64,000 nucleotides of DNA from Chersky-840 sp050011815. Its GTDB lineage: Bacteria; Actinomycetota; Acidimicrobiia; Acidimicrobiales; UBA8190. The number at the start of each line of letters is the position of its first letter. Position 1 is the first letter of the stretch. The position numbers were made by a program, and so were the translations under genes. This document shows, piece after piece, positions 30,537 through 38,083 of the stretch. A model generated the notes under the pieces. That model did not search any database and was not told the origin of the DNA. It worked only from the letters and a program-made list of their open reading frames with translations. The DNA lies in NCBI GenBank assembly GCA_050011815.1, contig JBEKIJ010000021.1, positions 1-64,000 on the forward strand, written 5' to 3'.

Positions 30537-30566
30537 CGTGGCGACCCTACTTCCGGGCCCGTCTCC

Positions 30567-30626
30567 CTCGGACCGCGCCACCTCGGACCGCGCCACCTCG
30601 GACCGCGCCACCTCGGACCGCGCCAC
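30567..30626. repeat. Four perfect 15-bp tandem repeats
   Basis: CTCGGACCGCGCCAC is repeated without a mismatch at 30567-30581, 30582-30596, 30597-30611 and 30612-30626. It lies between nagA and the FIST gene. On the minus strand the unit is GTGGCGCGGTCCGAG, which is in frame with the FIST gene and begins with a possible GTG start in every copy. Confidence 0.92.
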
Positions 30627-30650
30627 CGGGGCTCCCGGGGACAGCGCCCT

Positions 30651-31817
30651 TCAGGGCCGGGTCCACGCCTCGGCGCCCGCCACCCACACCGACGCCACGC
30701 GCCATCCGCCACCGTCCCCGGCCTCGAGCGCGACGAGATCGGCGCGCCGCCGGGGCGCGATGGCGCCGCGGTCGTCCAGTCCGAGGAGTCGGGCCGGGGT
30801 GGTGCTGGCGGCGGCCAGCGCGTCGACGAGAGAGACGCGGCTGTGGTCCACGGCGTTGGAGACGGCGCGCTCCATCGTCAGCGCCGAGCCGGCCAAGGTG
30901 CCGTCGGGGAGCCGACGGGGCCCGGTGGCCGCGGGGTGGGCTCCGGCGGTGGTGGCGACGGCGTCGGTCACGAGCGCCACGCGGGTCGCGCCCTTCGCCG
31001 CGAAGGCCATCCGGAGGAACACGGGGTGGGTGTGAACGAGATCGGCGATGAGCGACACCGACAGCCGGTCGTCGGCGAGGGCCGCCCCCAGGAGTCCCGG
31101 GGCGCGGTGGTGAAGGGGCCCCATGGCGTTGCCCAGGTGGGTGACCAGGCGGGCCCCGGCGTCGGCGGCGGCCCCGGCCACCTCGGCGCTGCAGGCCGAA
31201 TGGCCGAGGGCCACGAGCACGCCCCGCCCGGTCAGGGCGGCGACGGCCTCGAGGGCACCGGGGAGCTCGGGGGCGAGGGTGAGGATGCGCACCCCGGTGC
31301 CGAGGGAGTCGAGCCACCCCCGGTCGAGCTCGGCCCGCAGGAATTCGGGACGATGGGCCCCGGGGACGGCCAGGAAGGGGCCTTCGAGATGGGCCCCGGC
31401 GATCTCGGGACGGCCCGGGGCGGGGCGCCGGGCCGCCTCGGCGATCCGGGCCAGGGAAGCCTCCAGGGCGTCGAAGGGTGCGGTCACGACGGTCGGGCAC
31501 CAGGTGGTGACGCCCTGGGCCAGCAGGGCGACGTCGAGGGCCTCCCAGTCCGAGCCGGTGGCGCCGGCGACGTCGATGGCGCCGATGCCGTTGACCTGGA
31601 GGTCCACGAAACCCGGGACGAGCACGATGTCGGGAACCGGTCCCGCCGCCGGCCGCACCTCGGCGATCAGGCCGTCCTCGATCACGACCTCGGCGTCGGC
31701 GAGGGGTCCGGCGGGCGCCATCACCGTGGCGGCCCGGACGACGGCGCCGTTCGAAGGGCCCGTCGAGGGGCCGGGGGCGGAGCCGGGCTCGGCAGGGTCG
31801 GTTCGTGGGCTGGGCAC
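30651..31817 (-). CDS. nagA: N-acetylglucosamine-6-phosphate deacetylase
   Basis: The 388-residue amidohydrolase removes acetate from GlcNAc-6-P for re-use of amino sugars. Metal and substrate motifs are PGFVDLQVNGIGAIDV, AHLEGPFLAVPGAHR (Glu ligand), ALGHSACSAE, LVTHLGNAMGPLHHR, VHTHPVF and the catalytic Asp in LVTDAVATTAG. A GTG at 31817 is assumed. Its start is 20 bases from the divergent hotdog gene, and the two appear to share one -10 region. It heads the eight-gene operon. Confidence 0.92.
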   Translation of the reverse strand: MPSPRTDPAEPGSAPGPSTGPSNGAVVRAATVMAPAGPLADAEVVIEDGLIAEVRPAAGPVPDIVLVPGFVDLQVNGIGAIDVAGATGSDWEALDVALLAQGVTTWCPTVVTAPFDALEASLARIAEAARRPAPGRPEIAGAHLEGPFLAVPGAHRPEFLRAELDRGWLDSLGTGVRILTLAPELPGALEAVAALTGRGVLVALGHSACSAEVAGAAADAGARLVTHLGNAMGPLHHRAPGLLGAALADDRLSVSLIADLVHTHPVFLRMAFAAKGATRVALVTDAVATTAGAHPAATGPRRLPDGTLAGSALTMERAVSNAVDHSRVSLVDALAAASTTPARLLGLDDRGAIAPRRRADLVALEAGDGGGWRVASVWVAGAEAWTRP

Positions 31818-31825
31818 GAGAGTCG

Positions 31826-31832
31826 TACGGTA
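31826..31832. promoter_or_regulatory. Shared -10 region for divergent nagA and hotdog genes
   Basis: TACGGT (31826-31831, plus) lies six bases before the GTG at 31838. On the other strand TACCGT (31832-31827) lies nine bases before the GTG at 31817. The two hexamers overlap almost completely, so RNA polymerase could open only one direction at a time and both messages would be leaderless or nearly so. No strong -35 is seen on either side. Confidence 0.4.
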
Positions 31833-31837
31833 TCGCC

Positions 31838-32242
31838 GTGGCTGATTCCCAGGTGCAGGTGCCACCCAACTGCGACCTCACTCTGGGGATGGTCTGCATC
31901 GACAAGTCCGAGCCGGGGACGACGGTGTGGCAGATGCCGGCCGACGAGCGCTTCACCAACCCCGTGGGGGTGCTCCAGGGCGGGTTCCTCGCCGCGTGCT
32001 GCGATTCGGCCATGGGCGCCGCCACCGTCACCTGGGCCCGGGGTCGCAAGGTCTTCTCCGCCAACGCCGAGATGAAGGTCAGCTTCCTGGCGCCGGTCCG
32101 CCCCGGCGGCACCCTCACCTGCACCTCGAGGGTCATCTCGGGGGGCAGCCGGGTGGCCTTCGTCGAGGCCGAGCTGACCGACGGCGAGGGTCGCCTCGTG
32201 GCCAAGGCCAGCTCGACCTATCTCCTGTCTCCCCGGGGGTAG
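31838..32242 (+). CDS. Hotdog-fold thioesterase (PaaI/YbgC-like)
   Basis: The 134-residue protein fits the PaaI-type acyl-CoA thioesterase fold: NPVGVLQGGFLAACCDSAMGAA is the conserved segment preceding the central helix, followed by SANAEMKVSFLAPVRPGGTLTCTS. These enzymes hydrolyse aromatic or short acyl-CoAs. The usual His-Gly-Gly is Gln-Gly-Gly here (LQGGF), seen in some members, so catalytic detail is uncertain. The GTG at 31838 lacks a Shine-Dalgarno sequence and may be leaderless. Confidence 0.83.
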   Translation: MADSQVQVPPNCDLTLGMVCIDKSEPGTTVWQMPADERFTNPVGVLQGGFLAACCDSAMGAATVTWARGRKVFSANAEMKVSFLAPVRPGGTLTCTSRVISGGSRVAFVEAELTDGEGRLVAKASSTYLLSPRG

Positions 32243-32329
32243 CCCCGGGGGTGGAAGGGACCACCGGCGTCGTGATGCTTGCGGCGCGTCGCCCGGGCGG
32301 GGGAGGATGGCGCCTCGGAGGAGGGTCGG

Positions 32330-32704
32330 TTGGCACGTGATGGTGGGGAGTCGGGACGTGGTGGCGGGCTGACCGCGGCGGGTGGCGACTTCATCCATCT
32401 CGTCATCGACTACGCCAAGCAGGAGACCCTCGGGCCTCTCAAGAGCCTCGGCCGCTTCCTGGTCTTCGGGCTGGCCGGGTCGCTGGCGATCACCGTCGGC
32501 GCCGTGCTGCTGTTGCTGGCCGGCCTGCGGGCGCTGCAGACCGAGACGGGGTCCTCGTTCACCGGACACCTCAGCTGGGTGCCCTACCTGATCGTGGCGG
32601 CGGCGGCCATCGGGGTGTTGGTCCTGGCAGCATGGCGGATCGCCAAGGGACCGGCGGCCAAGCGCGCCGGCGCCGACGGCCGCGACAAGAAGAGGAGTCG
32701 ATGA
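32330..32704 (+). CDS. Small membrane protein, actinobacterial holin-X/phage-holin-like
   Basis: The 124-residue protein has two membrane segments (FLVFGLAGSLAITVGAVLLLLAG and VPYLIVAAAAIGVLVLAAW) after DFIHLVIDYAKQETLGPLKSLG and before a basic tail. This is the layout of the actinobacterial holin-like family (PF07332 type), found widely on chromosomes with no phage. The TTG at 32330 follows GGAGGAGGG by a few bases and is preferred to upstream starts. Its stop overlaps the next gene (ATGA). Confidence 0.72.
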   Translation: MARDGGESGRGGGLTAAGGDFIHLVIDYAKQETLGPLKSLGRFLVFGLAGSLAITVGAVLLLLAGLRALQTETGSSFTGHLSWVPYLIVAAAAIGVLVLAAWRIAKGPAAKRAGADGRDKKRSR

Positions 32705-32913
32705 TGGCGACGACGGCGAGGATCACCCGCGACGACCTGGAGGCCAAGCTCCGTGAGATGTCGGGCGGGGTCGAGGACACCGTCGAGGCGGCGCGGCCCA
32801 AGTTGATCGGGTCTGCTGTCGCCGGGCTCTTACTGGTGGTGTTGATCGCCTATCTGCTCGGACGCCGCAGCGGTCGGGCCCGCTCGGCGGTCGTCGAGAT
32901 CCGCAAGGTCTGA
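32701..32913 (+). CDS. Single-pass small membrane protein
   Basis: The 70-residue protein has a charged N-terminal half (ARITRDDLEAKLREMSGGVEDTV) and one membrane segment (LIGSAVAGLLLVVLIAYLLG) followed by RRSGRAR, so the N-terminus may face inward or outward by the positive-inside rule. It overlaps the preceding holin-like gene by four bases and is six bases before the next small gene. Function unknown. Confidence 0.7.
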   Translation: MMATTARITRDDLEAKLREMSGGVEDTVEAARPKLIGSAVAGLLLVVLIAYLLGRRSGRARSAVVEIRKV

Positions 32914-32919
32914 GGCGCC

Positions 32920-33141
32920 GTGGACCGCATCCTGCGCGTCCTGGTGACGCGGGCCATGCGGCGCGGCCGTGCCGGTGAGCCGATCTGGTTGGCGGTGGCG
33001 GCGGCGGCCTGGTTGGTGCGGCGAGGGCTCAAGAGCCGCGACAAGGTCGTCTGGAGTGGGCGCGTGGAGCCCGGGCAGCGCCTGGTGATCGCCGTCGGCG
33101 ACAACGGTGTGTCGGCACCCTCGACCACCGGCGGGGAGTGA
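32920..33141 (+). CDS. Small basic/hydrophobic protein of unknown function
   Basis: The 73-residue protein starts with GTG 32920. It has a basic N-terminal helix (RILRVLVTRAMRRGRAG), a short hydrophobic stretch (PIWLAVAAAAWLV), then RRGLKSRDKVVWSGRVEPGQ and a polar tail. It may be membrane-associated. Its stop overlaps the trmI start (GTGA), so the three small genes and trmI form a coupled unit. Confidence 0.65.
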   Translation: MDRILRVLVTRAMRRGRAGEPIWLAVAAAAWLVRRGLKSRDKVVWSGRVEPGQRLVIAVGDNGVSAPSTTGGE

Positions 33142-33989
33142 CGTCTTCCACCGACCCGCTTCCGGGCCGGCTGTCGGCGGGCGAGCGCGTGTTGCTCGTC
33201 GATCCCAAGGAGCGGCGCTATCTGGTCACGCTGCACCCCGGCGCGGCGTTCCACACGCACTCGGGGATCGTCGCCCATGACGACGTGATCGGACAGGTCG
33301 AGGGATCGACGGTGGGGGCCACCACCGGCCGCCGCTTTGTGGTGCTGCGGCCCACGCTGGCCGACGTGGTGCTCAAGATGCCGCGCGGGGCCCAGGTCAT
33401 CTATCCCAAGGACCTCGGCGCCATCCTGATCGCGGCCGACATCGGTCCGGGCATGCGGGTGCTCGAGGCGGGTGTCGGCTCGGGGGCGTTGTCCATGGCG
33501 CTGTTGCGAGCCGGGGCCGACGTCGTCGGGTACGAGGTCCGGGCCGACTTCGCGGCGGGGGCGCGTGCCAACGTCGCGGCCTGGGCGGGGCCCGACGCCA
33601 CCTACCGGGTGGAAGAGCGCGACGTGTACCAGGGGATCGAGGAGCGCGGCATCGACCGCGTGGTGCTCGATCTCCCCGAGCCGTGGCGGGCGCTCGGTCC
33701 CGCTGCTGAGGCCATGCGGCCCGGCGGGATCCTCCTGTCCTATCTGCCGTCGATCACCCAGGTGGCCACGCTGCGTGCCGCCCTGGCGGCGAGATCGTTC
33801 GGGATGGCGGAGACCTCCGAGGTGCTGCGCCGCACCTGGCACGTGGAGGAGCGCTCGGTCCGGCCCGACCACCGCATGGTGGCCCACACCGGATTCATCA
33901 CCACGGCCAGACTGCTCGTGGCGCCCGAGGACACCGAGTCGCCGAAGGACACAGAATCATCCGAGGACATCGAACCGTCCGGCGGGTAG
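33138..33989 (+). CDS. trmI: tRNA (adenine-58-N1)-methyltransferase
   Basis: The 283-residue protein methylates A58 in the T-loop of tRNA using S-adenosylmethionine. The N-terminal beta domain (GERVLLVDPKERRYLVTLHPG, FHTHSGIVAHDDVIGQ) and the SAM motif MRVLEAGVGSGALSMALLRAG, then IDRVVLDLPEPW, are diagnostic. Length equals mycobacterial TrmI (about 280). As in mycobacteria it lies just upstream of the proteasome ATPase gene. The C-terminal 20 residues contain a short acidic repeat (PEDTESPKDTESSEDIEPS). Confidence 0.93.
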   Translation: MTSSTDPLPGRLSAGERVLLVDPKERRYLVTLHPGAAFHTHSGIVAHDDVIGQVEGSTVGATTGRRFVVLRPTLADVVLKMPRGAQVIYPKDLGAILIAADIGPGMRVLEAGVGSGALSMALLRAGADVVGYEVRADFAAGARANVAAWAGPDATYRVEERDVYQGIEERGIDRVVLDLPEPWRALGPAAEAMRPGGILLSYLPSITQVATLRAALAARSFGMAETSEVLRRTWHVEERSVRPDHRMVAHTGFITTARLLVAPEDTESPKDTESSEDIEPSGG

Positions 33990-34021
33990 GGAACCCGGCG
34001 AGCCGGGGGAGTGAGGCTGGC

Positions 34022-34258
34022 TCAGCTCTGCTCGATGAAGATGCACTCCCCGGGGCATTCCTCGGCCGCTTCGGTCACGGCGTCCTCGAGGTCGGCGGGG
34101 ACGAGGGCGAGGCCGGCGGAGCCTCCGGGCTCGTTCTTCACCTGGTCACCCTCTTTGACGTAGGCGAGGCCGTCGTCGAGCAGCGTGAAGACGGCCGGCG
34201 CGATCTCCTCGCACAGGCCGTCACCGGTGCACAGATCCTGGTCGATCCACACCTTCAT
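34022..34258 (-). CDS. Small 3Fe-4S-type ferredoxin
   Basis: The 78-residue electron carrier starts with MKVWIDQDLCTGDGLCEEIAP and ends with ECPGECIFIEQ. The cysteines at about 10, 16 and 69/73 give the CX5C...CXXXC pattern of Streptomyces-type ferredoxins that bind a 3Fe-4S or 4Fe-4S cluster and often feed cytochromes P450. It lies in opposite orientation between trmI and arc, and has its own strong promoter overlapped by a palindrome. Confidence 0.88.
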   Translation of the reverse strand: MKVWIDQDLCTGDGLCEEIAPAVFTLLDDGLAYVKEGDQVKNEPGGSAGLALVPADLEDAVTEAAEECPGECIFIEQS

Positions 34259-34316
34259 GAGCTTGCTCTCGCCTCTTCTCCGGCACTCGTCCTCGGCACG
34301 GGGCCGACGGATTTCG

Positions 34317-34346
34317 AAGGTAACGACGCCTGGTTCGCGGTGTCAA
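34317..34346 (-). promoter_or_regulatory. Promoter of the ferredoxin gene
   Basis: On the minus strand TTGACA (34346-34341), an exact consensus -35, is followed after 18 bases by TACCTT (34322-34317), a TAnnnT -10. The expected start lies about 50 bases before the ferredoxin ATG at 34258. Confidence 0.6.
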
Positions 34347-34360
34347 TTGAGTCAATTGAC
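34342..34360. promoter_or_regulatory. 19-bp perfect palindrome, likely operator
   Basis: GTCAATTGA-G-TCAATTGAC is a perfect inverted repeat and also contains the palindrome CAATTG in each arm. It overlaps the -35 of the ferredoxin promoter on the minus strand, and it lies about 170 bases before the arc start on the plus strand. The arrangement fits a dimeric repressor of the TetR or MarR type, but no such gene is adjacent. Confidence 0.6.
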
Positions 34361-34532
34361 CCGGTCACCGTTGCGACCCGAAGCGCCACCGGACGTGCCG
34401 ATCCAAACCCGTTGTCACTCGGACCAAGAGTCTACTGGGGAGTCGACCTGAATCCCGCCGTCCTTGAGCGTCAATTTGGCCTGGGGGCCGGTGTATGGTC
34501 GCAAGGGAGGCGCCCGGACACAAGCCCAGGAG

Positions 34533-36302
34533 GTGGTTCCGACGGCCGAGCCGGAAGAGGAACGACAGCTGGCGCTGCGCGAAGAGCTCGACCGTCTGCG
34601 CGACAGGTGCCGTCAGGCCGACGAGGAAGTCGCCGTCCTGCGCCGACGCCTGTCGGAGGGGCCCGGCCGCGTCCAGTCCCTCGAGGAGCGACTGCTCGAG
34701 ACCAAGGGCCAGCTGGCCCAGGCGGTGTCGCAGAACGAGAAGCTGACCTACACCCTTCAGCAGGCGAAGGAGCACATCGCCGCCTTGCGCGAGGAGGTCG
34801 ACAAGCTCACGCAGCCGCCGAGCGCCTACGGGACGTTCCTCCATGCCAACGACGACGGGACCGTCGACGTGTTCTCCGGCGGTCGCAAGATGCGTGTCGC
34901 GGTCCATCCCGAGATCGACGGGGTCGAGCTGCGCCGGGGCCAGGAGGTCGTCCTCAACGAGTCGCTCAACGTGATCCTGGCGCGCGAGGGCGAGGACTCC
35001 GGCGAGGTCGTCACCTTGAAGGAGCTCCTCGACGACGGCCGGCGGGCCATCGTCTACGCCCGGGCCGACGAGGAGCGGGTCGTCGAGCTCTCCCATGACC
35101 TCCTCGGCGTGCACCTGCGGTCCGGCGACGCCGTGCTCATGGAGACGCGGTCGCAGCTGCTCGTGGAGAAGCTGCCCCGGCCCGAGGTCGAAGAGCTCGT
35201 GCTCGAGGAGGTCCCCGACGTCACCTACGCCGACGTGGGTGGCCTCGACAGCCAGATCGAGGACATCACCGACGCCGTCGAGCTTCCCTATCTGCACCGG
35301 GCCCTGTTCAAGGAGTACAAGCTGCCCGCCCCCAAGGGGATCCTGCTCTACGGGCCGCCGGGGTGCGGCAAGACCCTCATCGCCAAGGCGGTCGCCAACT
35401 CCCTGGCCAAGAAGGTGGCGCAGGTGACGGGCAATTCCAACATCCGCAGCTACTTCCTCAACATCAAGGGCCCCGAACTGCTCAACAAGTACGTGGGGGA
35501 GACCGAGCGCCAGATCCGGCTCGTCTTCCAGCGGGCCCGGGAGAAGGCCGAAGAGGGTGTGCCGGTCATCGTCTTCTTCGACGAGATGGACTCGTTGTTC
35601 CGCACCCGGGGGACGGGCATCAGCTCCGACATGGAGTCGACCATCGTGCCCCAGCTGCTGGCCGAGATCGACGGGGTCGAAGCGCTGCGCGACGTCATCG
35701 TCATCGGCGCCTCGAACCGCGAGGACCTCATCGACCCCGCCATCCTCCGTCCCGGACGGCTGGATGTGAAGATCAAGATCGAGCGGCCCGACGAGGAGGC
35801 CGCCGCCCAGATCTTCTCCCGGTACCTGACCTCGGACCTCCCCATCGACGCCAAGGAGGTCGAGCGGCTCGGCGGGGGTGACGCGGCGAAGTCGGTGCAG
35901 GCCATGATCGAGGACACCGTGACCGAGATGTACCGCGCCGACGACGAGAACAAATTCCTCGAGGTGACGTACCAGAACGGTGACAAAGAGGTCCTCTACT
36001 ACCGGGACTTCGCGTCGGGGGCCATGATCGAGAACATCGTCCGGCGGGCGAAGAAGCTGGCCATCAAGCGGGCCATCGCCGGGGAGGGGAGAGGGGTTCG
36101 GACCTCTGACCTCTTGGAGTCCATCCGGCGGGAGTACAAGGAGAACGAGGACCTCCCCAACACCACCAACCCCGACGACTGGGCCCGGATCTCGGGCAAG
36201 AAGGGGGAGCGGATCGTGTACGTCCGCACCCTCCTGGCCGACACCGAGGAGACGCGCGGCGGTCGTTCCATCGAGCGGGTGGGTACCGGCCAGTACCTGT
36301 GA
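34533..36302 (+). CDS. arc: Proteasome-associated AAA+ ATPase (ARC/Mpa)
   Basis: The 589-residue ring ATPase unfolds pupylated proteins and feeds them to the 20S core. An N-terminal coiled coil (EELDRLRDRCRQADEEVAVL onward) recognises Pup. Two OB domains follow, then the AAA module with Walker A GPPGCGKT (about 274-281), Walker B VIVFFDEMDS (Asp/Glu about 350-351) and sensor region ASNREDLIDPAILRPGRLD. The C-terminal GQYL is the gate-opening motif that docks into the alpha ring. GTG 34533 is chosen because it gives a length like Mpa (609); upstream in-frame GTG/TTG codons at 34491 and 34464 are possible. Confidence 0.95.
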   Translation: MVPTAEPEEERQLALREELDRLRDRCRQADEEVAVLRRRLSEGPGRVQSLEERLLETKGQLAQAVSQNEKLTYTLQQAKEHIAALREEVDKLTQPPSAYGTFLHANDDGTVDVFSGGRKMRVAVHPEIDGVELRRGQEVVLNESLNVILAREGEDSGEVVTLKELLDDGRRAIVYARADEERVVELSHDLLGVHLRSGDAVLMETRSQLLVEKLPRPEVEELVLEEVPDVTYADVGGLDSQIEDITDAVELPYLHRALFKEYKLPAPKGILLYGPPGCGKTLIAKAVANSLAKKVAQVTGNSNIRSYFLNIKGPELLNKYVGETERQIRLVFQRAREKAEEGVPVIVFFDEMDSLFRTRGTGISSDMESTIVPQLLAEIDGVEALRDVIVIGASNREDLIDPAILRPGRLDVKIKIERPDEEAAAQIFSRYLTSDLPIDAKEVERLGGGDAAKSVQAMIEDTVTEMYRADDENKFLEVTYQNGDKEVLYYRDFASGAMIENIVRRAKKLAIKRAIAGEGRGVRTSDLLESIRREYKENEDLPNTTNPDDWARISGKKGERIVYVRTLLADTEETRGGRSIERVGTGQYL

Positions 36303-36364
36303 GGGGGCAGAAGCTCTCGAGACGGCCCCGGGGGGTGGGCCGCGCCGCCCCAGCCTCCACGCAC

Positions 36365-36370
36365 TAGGGT
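36365..36370 (+). promoter_or_regulatory. Candidate -10 element of dop
   Basis: TAGGGT is followed by seven bases and then the dop ATG at 36378, the spacing expected of a leaderless transcript. There is no Shine-Dalgarno sequence before the ATG. No recognisable -35 at 17 bases. Confidence 0.4.
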
Positions 36371-36377
36371 CGGTTTC

Positions 36378-37865
36378 ATGGTCGTCCCGAAGGTCTGCGG
36401 GATCGAGACGGAGTACGGAATTCACCACGTCGGGGGCGACGGCAATCCGGTCGCGTCGTCTTCGCTGCTGGTGAACGCGTACGTGTCGGACCTGGCCCGG
36501 GCGGGGTGGGACTTCGAGGACGAGTCACCGGGCAACGACGCCCGGGGGTTCGCCCGGGAGGGATCGTTGCCTCCCGAGATCGAGACGCATCTCGTCAACG
36601 CCGTGCTCACCAACGGGGCCCGGTACTACGTCGACCACGCCCACCCGGAGTTCTCGACGCCGGAGTGTGCCGACCCCCTCGAGGTCGTGCTCTACGACAG
36701 AGCGGGGGAGGAGGTGTTGCGGCGGTCGATGGCGGCCGTGCGGCGGTCGCTACCCGAGGGCCAGTCGATCGTCATCTACAAGAACAACTCCGACAGCAAG
36801 GGCAACTCCTACGGCACCCACGAGAACTATCTCATGGACCGCGCCGTCCCCTTCGCGCGGATCGCCCATCTCATCACGCCCCACTTCGTCACCCGGCAGG
36901 TCTTCGCGGGGGCGGGGAAGGTCGGGAGCGAGACGGCGGGCAACGCCGGGCGCGACATCCAATTCCAACTCTCCCAGCGGGCCGAGTTCTTCGAAGAGGA
37001 GATCGGCCTCGAGACCACCTTGAAGCGTCCCATCGTGAACACCCGGGACGAGCCCCACGCCGATCCCCAGCGGTACCGGCGGCTGCACGTCATCGTGGGG
37101 GACGCCAACCTGTGCGAGGTGGCCACCTTCTTGAAGGTGGGGACCACCGCCCTCGTCCTGGCCCTCATCGAGGACGACGCCTTCGACGGGCGCGAGCTCA
37201 CCCTCGCCAACCCGGTCAAGGCCATCCGCCAGGTCTCGCTCGACCTCACCCTGTCGCAGCCCCTCGACCTCGCCGACGGCCGCACCACGACGGCGATGGC
37301 GCTGCAGTGGGAGCTGTTCAGCCTGGCCCGGAAGTACGCCGAGGATCGGGGGCTGGCGTGCCTCGGGGACGAAGCCGTCGGCCAACAGGTGCTCACCGCC
37401 TGGGAGGACGTGCTGCACGGTCTCGAAACAGACCCGAGCGTGGTCGCCGACCGGGTCGACTGGGCCGCCAAGCTGCAGCTGCTCGAGGCCTTCCGGGAGC
37501 GCCACGGGCTCGACTGGGACGACCACCGGCTGGCGGCGGTGGACCTGCAGTACCACGACCTGCGCCCCGAGCGGTCCCTGTTCGCCCGGCTCGACACCGA
37601 GCACCTGGTGAGCGAGCAGGCCGTCCTCGATGCGGTGACCGAGCCCCCCCGGCGCACCCGGGCCTATTTCCGGGGCCAGTGTCTCAAGCGGTGGGCGTCG
37701 TCGGTGGCCAGCGCCAACTGGGACTCCTTGGTGTTCGATCTGGGTACCGATCCCCTCCGACGCGTCCCTATGATGGATCCGCTACGTGGAACGGCTGAAT
37801 TCGTCGAGGAGCTCCTGGATGGAAGCTCGTCACCGGCGGAGCTGTTGGCACGGTTGAGCGCCTAG
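36378..37865 (+). CDS. dop: Depupylase / Pup deamidase
   Basis: The 495-residue glutamine-synthetase-like enzyme removes Pup from substrates and, in species with Pup ending in Gln, deamidates it. It starts VVPKVCGIETEYGIHH, with the ATP/Mg-binding Glu of this family, continues with HPEFSTPECADPLE, NNSDSKGNSYGTHENYLMDR and RPIVNTRDEPHAD. A Dop-type loop near residues 40-70 distinguishes it from PafA. It overlaps no gene; pup follows after ten bases. Confidence 0.95.
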   Translation: MVVPKVCGIETEYGIHHVGGDGNPVASSSLLVNAYVSDLARAGWDFEDESPGNDARGFAREGSLPPEIETHLVNAVLTNGARYYVDHAHPEFSTPECADPLEVVLYDRAGEEVLRRSMAAVRRSLPEGQSIVIYKNNSDSKGNSYGTHENYLMDRAVPFARIAHLITPHFVTRQVFAGAGKVGSETAGNAGRDIQFQLSQRAEFFEEEIGLETTLKRPIVNTRDEPHADPQRYRRLHVIVGDANLCEVATFLKVGTTALVLALIEDDAFDGRELTLANPVKAIRQVSLDLTLSQPLDLADGRTTTAMALQWELFSLARKYAEDRGLACLGDEAVGQQVLTAWEDVLHGLETDPSVVADRVDWAAKLQLLEAFRERHGLDWDDHRLAAVDLQYHDLRPERSLFARLDTEHLVSEQAVLDAVTEPPRRTRAYFRGQCLKRWASSVASANWDSLVFDLGTDPLRRVPMMDPLRGTAEFVEELLDGSSSPAELLARLSA

Positions 37866-37875
37866 GAGTGGGTTG

Positions 37876-38079
37876 ATGGCAGAGCAAGAGAAAAAGCGCC
37901 GCCCGGCGTCGACGACGCGGGAGGAGGCCAAGACCGAGGAGGCCGAGGCCCCCGCGGCGTCACCTCAGGGCGAGAAGCTCAAGGCCGAGCTCGACGACCT
38001 GCTGGACGAGATCGACGAGGTCCTCGAGGAGAACGCCGAGGAGTTCGTCCGCAACTACGTGCAGAAGGGCGGGGAGTAG
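37876..38079 (+). CDS. pup: Prokaryotic ubiquitin-like protein
   Basis: The 67-residue, largely disordered modifier is joined to Lys side chains by PafA. The helix-forming region LKAELDDLLDEIDEVLEENA binds the Mpa/ARC coiled coil. It ends in KGGE, so the C-terminal residue is already Glu and deamidation by Dop is unnecessary. ATG 37876 follows AGGAG at 37864; an in-frame TTG immediately before it is an alternative start. Confidence 0.95.
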   Translation: MAEQEKKRRPASTTREEAKTEEAEAPAASPQGEKLKAELDDLLDEIDEVLEENAEEFVRNYVQKGGE

Positions 38080-38083
38080 CCGG

